Shown one piece after another: positions 17,664 to 26,180 of a stretch of DNA of 64,000 bases. A model generated the notes under the pieces. It was given only the letters and a program-made list of their open reading frames with translations, was not told where the DNA came from and ran no database searches. Position numbers and translations under genes: made by a program. The stretch's first letter is position 1, and each line of letters starts with the position of its first letter. Origin of the DNA: Paraburkholderia ginsengisoli NBRC 100965 (lineage in GTDB: Bacteria; Pseudomonadota; Gammaproteobacteria; Burkholderiales; Burkholderiaceae); the NCBI RefSeq assembly GCF_000739735.1, contig NZ_BBJF01000005.1, forward strand, positions 248,001-312,000, written 5' to 3'.

Positions 17664-18485
17664 GTGCGTGCAATAGCAAGACGAAGGTTCATTTCACTGT
17701 CACTGGTCGCATGTGCAGCCGGCGTCATCGCGTTTCGAGCGCGCCCCGATGGCATCGCCTATGGCAAGGGGCCGCGTCAGCGGCTAGATGTATATGCGCC
17801 CGAGTCCCGCACCGGCATGAACCACCCCGTCGTCGTGTATTTCTACGGCGGAGGCTGGCAAAGTGGTCATCGCTCGGAGTCGCGAGGAGTCGCGCAAGCG
17901 CTTGCCACGCGAGGCATCGTGACGATCGCAGCGGACTACCGCATCTTTCCGGAGACCGTCTTCCCTGGCTTTCTCGACGACCCCGCTGCCGTCGTGCGCT
18001 GGACGCGCGATCATGTGCGCGAATTCGGCGGCGACAGCGGACGCATCTTCTTGATGGGACATTCCTCCGGCGCGCATATGGCGGCGATGCTCGCGACCGA
18101 TCCGCGCTATCTGGCCGCGCAGGGCATATCGAATACCTCGCTCGCCGGGATGATCGGACTCGCGGGTCCATACGCCACTATTCCGACGAGCGACCCTCAC
18201 ATGGACGAGATCTTTCCGGCATCCCTGCGCCAGCGGGCGCTGCCCATCTCGTGCGTCACGGGAAACGAGCCGCCGATATTGCTCGCCGTCGGCACGGCGG
18301 ATACTGATGTCGATCCGCTTAACAGCGATCGTTTCGCAGACGCGCTGCGCGCGCATCGCAGCGCCGTCGAACTGAAAAAATATCCGGGTTATGGCCACGA
18401 TACGATGATCAGGTCGTTTTCTGCGGCGCAGAATACGGTCTCACCGGTTCTGGCTGACGTCACCGCCTTCATTGACGTGCATTAA
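17664..18485 (+). CDS. Alpha/beta hydrolase (esterase/lipase, HSL/BD-FAE-like), probably exported
   Basis: A 273-residue hydrolase. An Arg-rich N-terminus and a hydrophobic stretch to about residue 25 suggest a signal peptide or anchor. The oxyanion region is YFYGGGW, the nucleophile is Ser134 in GHSSGA, and Asp213 or Asp215 and His245 (GYGHDT) complete a triad. The layout is that of carboxylesterases of the hormone-sensitive-lipase/BD-FAE type; substrate unknown. It starts with GTG at 17664. It lies just right of the IS6 remnant and left of a convergent desaturase gene. Confidence 0.82.
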   Translation: MRAIARRRFISLSLVACAAGVIAFRARPDGIAYGKGPRQRLDVYAPESRTGMNHPVVVYFYGGGWQSGHRSESRGVAQALATRGIVTIAADYRIFPETVFPGFLDDPAAVVRWTRDHVREFGGDSGRIFLMGHSSGAHMAAMLATDPRYLAAQGISNTSLAGMIGLAGPYATIPTSDPHMDEIFPASLRQRALPISCVTGNEPPILLAVGTADTDVDPLNSDRFADALRAHRSAVELKKYPGYGHDTMIRSFSAAQNTVSPVLADVTAFIDVH

Positions 18486-18703
18486 AGACGCAATTGGATA
18501 GGCGGTGCAGAAGACTGCGACTTTCGCCAGCCGGTCGCCGATGTCGAAAGGGTGTTGTCACGTTGGTGGGGCGGTCGCGTAACATGAAGCGATGAAGAAA
18601 ACTAAAGCGCTCTATTACCGTGCTATCAAGCCGGTAGTCAAATTTCCGTGCCTTCGAACCCGCTACCAAGACCTATAGGTACATCGAGTCGCAATCACGG
18701 AGC

Positions 18704-19792
18704 TTATAGGGCTTGTCTTGCGGTTTGGCGTTCAGGAGGAGCGGATGAGTGAGTTTCATGGAGTTCTTCTCGATGGACCACCACCATGAAATTTGCGCGC
18801 AGCTTATCCGCAAGACTGCCGGTAGCAGCCGGAAGACTCCAGCTCGCACCGGATAGATCCCGATGAACCGGGTGAGCAACAGGAGCAAGCGCGTAACGTT
18901 TCAACCATTCGCTGTAACCGTTTACCAGAAATGCTCCGGAGCGCTGCAGGTATTGCTGGCGGGACGCCTGATAAACCCCACGAAGCGCAAACCACGGCAC
19001 ATGCGGCAAGTCATGATGCACCAGATGATAGTTGTTGTTCAGAAACAGCAACCGCCAGCCCCATCCCGCTTCATTGATGACCGTCCGATGCGCATGCTCG
19101 TGCGCCGCGCGATGCTCGTGAAACGAGCGGATCGAACCGAGTGACAGCGCGCCATACCCCACGCCGACGATGAACACCCACGCCGGTATCCCGCAGGCCT
19201 GCTGCAACCACGCGGTCAGCGCGGCGAGCGCCGCGAAGTGCGCGAGCCACGTGGGCACGTCGCGCCAGTCGCCGCGTCTGATCCTCGCGAGCGCTTCTGC
19301 GCCGGTCGCGGCGATCGCGAACGCCGGCCCGACCAGCAGCCGGCCGATAAACGTATTACGGAAAGCGAGCAGCGCGCGAATCGCCGACCCCGCACGTTGC
19401 CACACGCGTGCGCTGACGAAGTAGCTCTCGGGATCGCGATCCGGATGCGTCAGATGGGGATCGTCGTGATGCTGAAGATGCGAGTCGCGATAGATGCGAT
19501 AGGGAAACCACACCGCGAGCGGCGCGAAGCCCAGCATTGCGTTGACGAACGGCGAGCGGGTCGGATGACCGTGCAGCAACTCGTGCTGCAACGACATGTA
19601 CCACGCGCTGAATACCGCCAGCAGCGCGGCGCTCAGCGGCACGCCGAGGTCGCGCGCATGCGTGGCCACGCCGAACCATCCACCGTAGATCGCAACGATT
19701 AGCGCCCATGTCGGCCATTGCGTGCGCCATGTCCAGCTTTTTGCCAGTCGGGCGAGGGAATTGCGTTGCGCGTCGTCGAGGTAAATCGCCAT
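18704..19792 (-). CDS. Membrane fatty acid desaturase
   Basis: A 362-residue di-iron membrane desaturase/hydroxylase. The three histidine boxes are intact: HELLHGH at 70-76, HLQHH at 105-109 and HLVHHDLPH at 256-264, with an extra FHEHRAAHEHAH stretch at about 224-235. Two pairs of membrane segments sit between the boxes. The family inserts double bonds or hydroxyls into fatty acyl chains using oxygen and an electron donor. No partner redox gene is adjacent. Exact substrate is unknown. Confidence 0.88.
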   Translation of the reverse strand: MAIYLDDAQRNSLARLAKSWTWRTQWPTWALIVAIYGGWFGVATHARDLGVPLSAALLAVFSAWYMSLQHELLHGHPTRSPFVNAMLGFAPLAVWFPYRIYRDSHLQHHDDPHLTHPDRDPESYFVSARVWQRAGSAIRALLAFRNTFIGRLLVGPAFAIAATGAEALARIRRGDWRDVPTWLAHFAALAALTAWLQQACGIPAWVFIVGVGYGALSLGSIRSFHEHRAAHEHAHRTVINEAGWGWRLLFLNNNYHLVHHDLPHVPWFALRGVYQASRQQYLQRSGAFLVNGYSEWLKRYALAPVAHPVHRDLSGASWSLPAATGSLADKLRANFMVVVHREELHETHSSAPPERQTARQAL

Positions 19793-19927
19793 GGGCGGGA
19801 TCGGTCATCAGGCAGGACAGACCGATCCTACGGACCCTGACGCGCCGCCAGAACCAATTTATCGAGCAATCTATCTGCTCAATCGTGCATAGGCGGCGAG
19901 CCGTTGCGGTGGCGCGTTCTCAGGCGT

Positions 19928-20740
19928 TCAGGGGGCGTCGGCGACGCGGCACGCGTGATCCATCAGACCTTCGGCCGAGCCGCTGCCGTTATCGACGTCA
20001 ATGCCGCTGTTCAGGATCAGCCAGCCGTCGGTGTCGGCGGACGGCCCCGCGCCCGTGACGAGGATGGTCTGCGCCGCCATGGCTTCGGCGTCTTCATTGT
20101 CGCGCGCGACGATGCGGAAAGGATTGCTGGCTTCGTCGAGTGACGTCACGCGCATGATCCGGTAGCGCCTGCCGTCGATCGTCTCCCAGCGCCATTCGCC
20201 GGGCGTGTCGTTCGCATGACGCGCCAATGCGAGGCTGACCTCGCGGCGCATGCAATCGATATGGATATGCAACTGGTTCTGTGAGCGGCGATATTGCGAG
20301 TTGATTTCGAGGCCGAGCTGATCGTCAGGCAACGTGCGCTTGACCGAGCCTTCGACATAGCGCCGTGCGTCCCACGCGTCGACCCAGTAGTCCTGCGCGT
20401 GTGGCGCAAGGATCAGCGGGCTTTCGATGCCGGTGATGCGGTCGGTCGGAATCAGCAGATGCTGCGAGCGGCCGACGATATCCTTCAGGATAACGTAACG
20501 TTTGCCGAGATTGACGGTCGTGCATTGGCCCGGCGTGCCGGTGGCCTGCTGCGACGGCACGCAGCGAATGTCGACGATCTTCCACAGTGCGTTCGAATCG
20601 ACCGTGGCGAGACGCGCGCACGCGCTGACGGTGCAGGCGATCGTGAAGGCGACGGCGAGTCTGGTGGCGCGGCGCACGCGAGTTCGTTGCGGGTGGGCGG
20701 GTGAGGGTATGGGTACGGGTGTCGGTGTTGATGTTGTCAT
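19928..20740 (-). CDS. cdh: CDP-diacylglycerol diphosphatase, putative lipoprotein
   Basis: Hydrolyses CDP-diacylglycerol to phosphatidate and CMP; a HIT-like membrane-associated enzyme. The 270-residue protein has an N-terminal Thr/Pro stretch, a hydrophobic segment ending in TVSAC (possible lipobox, near residue 40), then family segments ALWKIVDIRCVP, YVILKDIVGRSQ, LLIPTDRITGIESP, NSQYRRSQNQLHIHIDC (catalytic histidines) and a C-terminal VTGAG / DHACRVA region. The frame opens at a GTG at 20746; I took the ATG two codons on. Neither has a strong ribosome site. It stands alone between the desaturase and amidase genes. Confidence 0.85.
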   Translation of the reverse strand: MTTSTPTPVPIPSPAHPQRTRVRRATRLAVAFTIACTVSACARLATVDSNALWKIVDIRCVPSQQATGTPGQCTTVNLGKRYVILKDIVGRSQHLLIPTDRITGIESPLILAPHAQDYWVDAWDARRYVEGSVKRTLPDDQLGLEINSQYRRSQNQLHIHIDCMRREVSLALARHANDTPGEWRWETIDGRRYRIMRVTSLDEASNPFRIVARDNEDAEAMAAQTILVTGAGPSADTDGWLILNSGIDVDNGSGSAEGLMDHACRVADAP

Positions 20741-20836
20741 CGGCACTTGGGTTGACGTTTTTTAAGGAGCGGCTATCGGTATCGAAGGGCGGGAACGGGA
20801 GAGCGCCCGGCATCAAAGCTGGCGTCACAACCCGCG

Positions 20837-22291
20837 TCAAAGCACGGGCGCCGGCAACGCTCCGAGCACCTGCTCGAACGCGACGCCGATCGCGAGCAGG
20901 CGCCGGTCGTCGCCGAGCGGCCCGTCCAGTTCCAGCCCGACCGGCAAACCGCTCGCGCTCATCCCGCCAGGCAGCGACAGCCCGGGTATGCCCGACGTGC
21001 TGGCCGGATCGGTGTTGCGCAGAAACGCCTCCATCGTGTCGATCGATGGCCCGCCGTCGATGGACACCGTCGACGAACCGCTCAGATCGTCGATCGGCAC
21101 CGCGGCCAGACGCGTGGTCGGAAACAGCAACGCGTCGAGACGCTCGCCGGCGAACGTCGCCGCCATGTGCTGCTGCAAGCGCGGCCGCCAGTTATTCAGC
21201 GCCGCCGCGTAGTGGGCGCCGAGCGCATCCGCGAGCACGCTGTCGTAGATCGCGCGTACGTCCGGGCTCGCGATGCGCGCGGCGAGGTCGGCGACGGTCC
21301 TGACCGGCGCCTCGTTGGCGACGAGCCAGGCGCGCACGTCGTCGAGCGCTTCGTGAACCGCAACCGGACCGCCGACCATTGCGTTCAACTGCTCCAGTTC
21401 GCTCATCGCGACCGGCACGAACACGACGCCCGCCGCTTCGAGCTGGCTCAACGCGGCGCGCGCCACGTCTTCCACCTGGCGCTCGAGTCCTTCCCACAGC
21501 GGCGCGGGCAGGCCGATGCGCAAGCCGTTTAGCGCGAGCGCGGGCAGCGTGCCGTCGCCGGTGATCACGCCGTCGAGCAGCGCAAGGTCGGCGACGGTGC
21601 GCGCCATCGGTCCGACGGTGTCGCGCGTATGGCTGATCGGCACGACCGCTTCGGAATCGTGATAGCGCCGCTCGGCGCCGCCGTTGCCGACCGACGGACG
21701 AAAGCCCGCCGTGCCCGTCAACGCAGCGGGAATGCGGGTCGAGCCGCCAGTGTCGGTACCCAGACCCGCGGGCGCGATGCGCGCGGCGATCGCCACGGCG
21801 GTGCCGCCCGACGAGCCGCCGGGAATCAGCGAAGGATCGTACGGATTGCGCACCGGTCCGGCGTGGGGCGCGAGGTTCGTGCTCGTGATGCCGAACGCCA
21901 GCTCGTGCATGTTGGCCTTGCCGAGCACGATCGCGCCGGCGTCGATCAGCCTTTGCAGCGATGGCGCGTTGTGCTTCGGCACGAAGCCTGCGAGCGCGGG
22001 CGTGCCTGCCGACGTCTGCAGGCCCGCCGTATTGATGTTGTCCTTGACGACGATCGGCAAGCCGGCGAGCGGCAATTGCGCTTTCGCCGTGGCCGGCAAC
22101 GCGTCGATGCGCTGCGCGGCGGCGAGCGCGCCGTCGAGGTCGAGCGTGGTGAGCGCATTCAGGCTCGACAACGCGCCCGCGCGCGCGAGCAACGTGGCGA
22201 TGTAGGCGGTGGCCTTGAGGCGGCCGGACTGGATGGCGGCGACCGCTTGCGTGGCGGTCAGCGCGAGTTGTTCATCGACGGTCCATGTCAT
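20837..22291 (-). CDS. Amidase-signature family hydrolase
   Basis: A 484-residue amidase. The Ser-cisSer-Lys triad is visible: Lys83 in VVKDN, Ser160 in GGSSGGT and Ser184 in GTDTGGSTR. The overall layout matches indoleacetamide-hydrolase/mandelamidase-type enzymes, in which the signature sits in the first 200 residues and a long variable C-terminal part sets the substrate. The substrate cannot be named. The ATG at 22291 is the family-like start. No amide-transport or nitrilase genes are nearby. Confidence 0.9.
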   Translation of the reverse strand: MTWTVDEQLALTATQAVAAIQSGRLKATAYIATLLARAGALSSLNALTTLDLDGALAAAQRIDALPATAKAQLPLAGLPIVVKDNINTAGLQTSAGTPALAGFVPKHNAPSLQRLIDAGAIVLGKANMHELAFGITSTNLAPHAGPVRNPYDPSLIPGGSSGGTAVAIAARIAPAGLGTDTGGSTRIPAALTGTAGFRPSVGNGGAERRYHDSEAVVPISHTRDTVGPMARTVADLALLDGVITGDGTLPALALNGLRIGLPAPLWEGLERQVEDVARAALSQLEAAGVVFVPVAMSELEQLNAMVGGPVAVHEALDDVRAWLVANEAPVRTVADLAARIASPDVRAIYDSVLADALGAHYAAALNNWRPRLQQHMAATFAGERLDALLFPTTRLAAVPIDDLSGSSTVSIDGGPSIDTMEAFLRNTDPASTSGIPGLSLPGGMSASGLPVGLELDGPLGDDRRLLAIGVAFEQVLGALPAPVL

Positions 22292-22759
22292 GGCCGCGTC
22301 TCCTTGGCGTTGGGCGCGTTGCGGGCGCGAGTGCGATGCGGGCGTGAAGCGAGGGTGAAACGAAGCGGCGCGCGACGCGCCGGCAATGCCGGGCTCGCGA
22401 TCACGGTGAATTCATTGGGGAGAGGGAGGTCGGGCAAGCGACTGCGCGGGTAAAGCCGCGCCGCGCACGTTTGCAGCGAGCTTCACTCGCGCGAGCGTCG
22501 CGCGCCGCTGTCAGGCGTGAGCAGCGGTATTCGTCGACAGCGGTTGGCGTATCGGGCATGGCAGGCGCGTAGCAGGCGAATTCGTGGTGCCGCCTATTCT
22601 GGCACAACCGTTTGATAGCCGATGCCGGGCGATGCAACGCGTCGGCGCATGAGTGCGTGTGAACGGGCTACCGATCCGATGTGCGGTGCCGCCCGCATCG
22701 CGGCGCGTTCATCGCTACGGCCACGATCGTGCGGACCGCGGCGCTCGCCGCGCAAATCT
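22292..22759. other. Intergenic region, no gene recognised
   Basis: Frames in these 468 bases are Arg-rich shadows with no family pattern. The right part should hold the 3' end of the small minus-strand gene at 22760. Confidence 0.4.
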
Positions 22760-22975
22760 TCACTGATGATTGTCGATCCACATACGTCCCCAGCGGAACG
22801 CATAGGCAAGCGCATGTTCTTCGTCGAAGAAGTAATCGAGCGCGTCGAACGAATACGCTTTGCCGTTGCTGGCGGAGGTTTTCTCGATGGTCAGGTTGGC
22901 GGCGAACAGCCCATTGGGCAGAAGCTGCGCGGCCGGAGCGACCTCGTAACCCTTGTAGCGAATGTGTGAATTCAT
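22760..22975 (-). CDS. Small YKGYE-family protein, unknown function
   Basis: A 71-residue protein starting MNSHIRYKGYEV. It shares its start and spacing with the protein at 51468-51749: MNS, YKGYE(V/I)xP, a beta strand, a (N/D)GR/K turn, a middle of alternating hydrophobics, and an Ala-rich helix ending in ID. This points to one small alpha-beta domain. I do not recognise it as a named family. The frame extends upstream to 23047, but the ATG at 22975 is the one the paralogue supports. Confidence 0.68.
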   Translation of the reverse strand: MNSHIRYKGYEVAPAAQLLPNGLFAANLTIEKTSASNGKAYSFDALDYFFDEEHALAYAFRWGRMWIDNHQ

Positions 22976-23306
22976 GATATCGACTTGTCGGTGTGCCCGC
23001 GTGCGTTGCAAGGTAGCCAGTGCGTAGGACGCAACTCGTCTCGCCACGGGTTCGTTCGATCGGCGAGCAGGGTCAAGCGTAGGGCGCGCTGCGCAGCGGG
23101 TGAACCAATCTTTCGTCGTTAGTAAATCAGCGGGGTTCGGGAACGGTCTTCAGGAGCCCGGATCGGATCATATCGCTGTGTTCGATCACACTATCAGCGT
23201 GGTAGCGCGAGCGTCTGTTATGTGCCGCACGGTTCGCGCAAGCGCCGATGCCGTGGGCCGCGAGAGCGGCGCCACGGCATCGTGCGCAAGGCGAATCAGG
23301 GTAGCG
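22976..23306. other. Intergenic region, no gene recognised
   Basis: These 331 bases lie upstream of the YKGYE gene (minus) and downstream of the FMN reductase gene (minus). Nothing coding is supported; an AT-richer patch near 23100-23130 may hold the promoter of the former. Confidence 0.4.
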
Positions 23307-23972
23307 TCAGACCGCGTGCAGCAGGCGCGCGGGCGGTGCTTCGTTGTGCGAGTTGCCGGACGGCAACGAGGCCGAAGCCGAAGCGCGATGCGCATTGAAC
23401 GCGAGCGCGAATTGCGCGGCCTGCTGGCCGACGGTGGCGAGCTGGTCGACGACCTTCGCATCGGAGCAGGTGTCGACGGAATCGAAGCGCGTCTCCAGCG
23501 TGTTGATGCCCGCGCCGAACGGCGTGGGCCAGCCGCGCAACGCGTGGACGATCGAGCGCAGCGATGTCAGCACAGAACCTGCGGCCTGCCAGCCATACGC
23601 GGTGACGATGCAGCCGACCGCGCGGCCATCGAGATACGGGCGCTCGTCGGCGCGCAACTCTTCGAGCGTGTCGAGCGCGTTCTTCACGAGACCGGACACG
23701 CCGCCGTGATAGCCGGGCGTCGCGATGATCAGCGCGTCCGCGTGGCGCACGGCTTCGATCAGTTCGAGCTGCTCGGGCGTGCGGTTCGGTTGTTCGGGTG
23801 CGTAGTGGGGCAGGCTATGCAGGAACGTGCCGCCGAACAGGCGGGTGTTCGCGCCCGCGGCTTCGGCGCCGCGCAGCGCGAAGCCGAGCGCGCGTTCGGT
23901 CGACGATGCGGCGCGTGTCGTGCCGCCGATGCCGATGACGAGCGGCCGGCGATGATGATCGAATCGGGTCAA
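23307..23972 (-). CDS. NADPH-dependent FMN reductase family protein
   Basis: A 221-residue flavodoxin-fold reductase. It starts with VIGIGGTTRAASSTERAL (phosphate-binding loop region), then IIATPGYHGGVSGLVKNALDTLEEL, the typical active-site stretch in which PxYxGxxxGxLKNALD binds FMN. Such enzymes reduce FMN or quinones/azo dyes. The first codon of the open frame is GTG at 23999, but a TTG at 23972 is preceded by GAAGGAG seven bases away and gives a better N-terminus. It is divergent from a candidate small RNA on the other strand. Confidence 0.85.
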   Translation of the reverse strand: MTRFDHHRRPLVIGIGGTTRAASSTERALGFALRGAEAAGANTRLFGGTFLHSLPHYAPEQPNRTPEQLELIEAVRHADALIIATPGYHGGVSGLVKNALDTLEELRADERPYLDGRAVGCIVTAYGWQAAGSVLTSLRSIVHALRGWPTPFGAGINTLETRFDSVDTCSDAKVVDQLATVGQQAAQFALAFNAHRASASASLPSGNSHNEAPPARLLHAV

Positions 23973-24169
23973 CGAAATGCTCCTTCGGTAGCGGCTCACA
24001 GCGCGCTGGCGCGGGGCTGCGCGCAGACGGGCCGGGGCGAACCGGACTTTGAAGTGTCATCTTAATGACCGCGGCCCGCGAGGCTAAGCGACTTTTTGTT
24101 CTAACGATATAACCGGCGCGGGTCGCGTTCGCGTTGCATTGCACGTGAAGCCCCGTCAGATAAGCATAT

Positions 24170-24284
24170 GGCGAACCATTGTTTGGGTCCGCGGCGACGC
24201 ACGGCTATGATCGAATCGTCTCCTCCATGACACTCCTTGACATGGGACTCGGCCTCGCCACACCAGTGGCGAGGCATTTTTTTC
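24170..24284 (+). ncRNA. Candidate small RNA with C/U-rich anti-SD loops
   Basis: A strong intrinsic terminator on the plus strand (24252-24283) has no gene in front of it: the neighbour to the left is on the minus strand and the J-domain gene starts at 24397. Just before it a CCATG/CATGG hairpin (24225-24245) shows ACTCCTT in its loop, and CTCCTCC lies immediately upstream. Exposed C/U-rich stretches followed by a terminator are the usual form of trans-acting small RNAs. The 5' end is a guess. It could instead be an attenuating leader of the J-domain gene. Confidence 0.4.
24252..24283 (+). terminator. Strong intrinsic terminator
   Basis: Perfect 10-bp stem GCCTCGCCAC / GTGGCGAGGC with a 4-base loop, followed after one A by seven T. 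It faces rightward with no plus-strand gene before it. Confidence 0.85.
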
Positions 24285-24396
24285 GTGTCGAGATTTTTCG
24301 CGTCGTGCTGCGCGCCCGCGCGGGCCGCTTCACGATTGCGCCGTTTTCCGCATGCTACGATGGTCCGCGATGATTCCCGGCGAGGTCGAGCAAGCA

Positions 24397-25122
24397 ATGA
24401 CAACCCTTTATGACACGCTCGGTGTGCATGCGCACGCCACCGACGACGAAATCAAGCGCGCGTATCGCAAGGCCGCGATGAAATGGCACCCGGACCGCAA
24501 CAGCGGCGCCGAAGAAGTGGCGCGCGCCGCGTTCCAGGAGATCAAGGACGCCTACGCGATCCTGTCCGATGCCGGGCAGCGCAAGGTGTACGACGCGGTG
24601 TACGCGGAGCAGATGCGCGGTTGGGAAGCGCAGCGCGCGCGTCAGCAGCAGGCGCAGGCCAGGCGCGAGGCGGCGGCGCGCGCAGCCGACGAAGCCGCGT
24701 ACGCGGAGATGGTGTCGGTGGCGATCCGCTTCGCCGATGACGGCCACAATCGCGATGTGTTATTCGGCGTGCTGCTCGGGCGCCAATGCGAACCACGGCG
24801 AGCCGCGCAGATCGCGGACAGCGTGGCGGCGTTGCAGGCATCGCGCCGTGAGGCCGCGAAGGCGGATGCGACTGGCGCTGACGCTGGTGAAGCTAAAGCT
24901 GAAGCGGCTGCGGAGTCGCCGGCCTACGCCGACGCTGGCGCTGGCTCGAACAAAGAGGCCACCGCTCAGAAGGCGCGCGGCCAGCGTAACGGTCACCCCG
25001 ATCACGCTAACCAGGCCAACCACGCCACGCGCTCAGAGCGCGAAGAACCCGCGACCGACGCGCATCCGGCCGGTAGCCTGAGCGGTCTATGGTTCCAGTT
25101 TCTGAACGGCTTGCGCTTCTGA
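24397..25122 (+). CDS. J-domain (DnaJ-like) co-chaperone protein
   Basis: A 241-residue protein with an N-terminal J-domain at 1-65: YDTLGVHAHATDDEIKRAYR, HPD at 31-33 and the final helix. The J-domain stimulates Hsp70 ATPase. The rest is an Ala/Arg/Gln-rich helical part followed by a low-complexity Ala/Glu/Gly/Asn stretch and a C-terminal GLWFQFLNGLRF. No Gly/Phe or zinc-finger region, so it is not DnaJ itself but a J-protein of special role. The ATG at 24397 lies inside a longer open frame from 24352. It ends five bases before the broken chaC gene on the opposite strand. Confidence 0.85.
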   Translation: MTTLYDTLGVHAHATDDEIKRAYRKAAMKWHPDRNSGAEEVARAAFQEIKDAYAILSDAGQRKVYDAVYAEQMRGWEAQRARQQQAQARREAAARAADEAAYAEMVSVAIRFADDGHNRDVLFGVLLGRQCEPRRAAQIADSVAALQASRREAAKADATGADAGEAKAEAAAESPAYADAGAGSNKEATAQKARGQRNGHPDHANQANHATRSEREEPATDAHPAGSLSGLWFQFLNGLRF

Positions 25123-25126
25123 CGAC

Positions 25127-25792
25127 TCACGCGGGCCGGCTGCCGAGACGCATCAGCTTGTCCGCGAGCTCGTCGATATACGGATCGTTCAGGCCGCAAT
25201 CCGCCAACGCGCGGTGAAGCTTGAACACGTACTCGGCGTTCGTGCCGAACAGGCCCGATGCCACGGCCATCGAAGGCGCGATCGCCGACGCGCGCGCATC
25301 GCTTTCGTATTGCGGACCATCGAGCTCCGCAACGAAAGCGATCGCGGCGATCTGCGTGCCGTCGTCGAGCGTGACGGCGGCCCACGTCGGCCGATAGGCG
25401 CCCGTCACCATCTCGCGGATCCACAGAATCCGCAGCTCCTCTTCGAGCGTCGCACCGTCGAGGCGCAACGCGACGCCTTGCGTGCTGCCGCCCGCTTCGA
25501 GCGAGAGCATGCGCCCGGGCTGTTCCGGCGTGCCGCGCCCGGCGATCATCCGGATGCAGAAGCTGCGATGCCAGCCATGCAGCGTCGCGATGCGGCGGCT
25601 GTCGAACTCGGAGATCGGATTCCACAGCAGCGAGCCATACGCGAAGACTCAGACGTTGCCGTCGTGCGGACGCTGCCGCAAAGTCTGCGCGAGCGACGCG
25701 TCGATTTGCGCCTGGGTCCACAGCAGCTCGCTGGGCAATGAATCGAAACTTTCGAGGTAGGCGCCAGAGCAGATGGCGTTGCGGTTCAGCAT
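25127..25792 (-). pseudogene. chaC: Gamma-glutamylcyclotransferase (ChaC-like), interrupted by in-frame TGA
   Basis: ChaC enzymes cleave gamma-glutamyl groups, such as glutathione, to 5-oxoproline. Reading from the ATG at 25792 gives MLNRNAICSG and 47 codons, then TGA at 25649-25651, and directly after it VFAYGSLLWNP, the family's substrate-binding signature, in the same frame. Family members have a residue, usually Trp (TGG), at the stop position, so one G-to-A change explains it. The downstream part holds GPQYESDARA and runs intact to 25127. A restart at 25549 would lack the YGSLLW motif. I read it as a recent pseudogene, unless the base is a sequencing error. Confidence 0.75.
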
Positions 25793-26180
25793 CCGTGGGT
25801 CCTGTGACGAGGGTGCGCGCGCGTCGGGCGGCGATGCGCGGCGCGGCAAAAATCAACCTGAAGTATGAACGCGGGACCCGGCGGAATAAATTCGTCTGCG
25901 GGAAATAGTGCGTCGCCCGCATGAGACTAATCGGCGTGCGTTTCGTCCACATTGGCCGCTACCTCGTTGCCGCCCGTGCTCCGATGAGCGGCGGGAGTAG
26001 GGGGGATAGTCGGCGATTGCCGCGTTTCATGCCGCTCAGTCACGACACGCACGCTCTTTATCCGCGGCGTCTCGGCCAACAGAATGGCGCCCTTGAGTAC
26101 TTCACATCGCGAGTCCGGCACGCCGCGTTTCGCTGCGCGGCCACCCGACGATGGCCGGACCCACACGCAAGGGCGAATCG
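25793..26180. other. Divergent intergenic region
   Basis: 388 bases between the chaC remnant (minus) and the MFS gene (plus). No gene is supported; both promoters should lie here. Confidence 0.4.
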
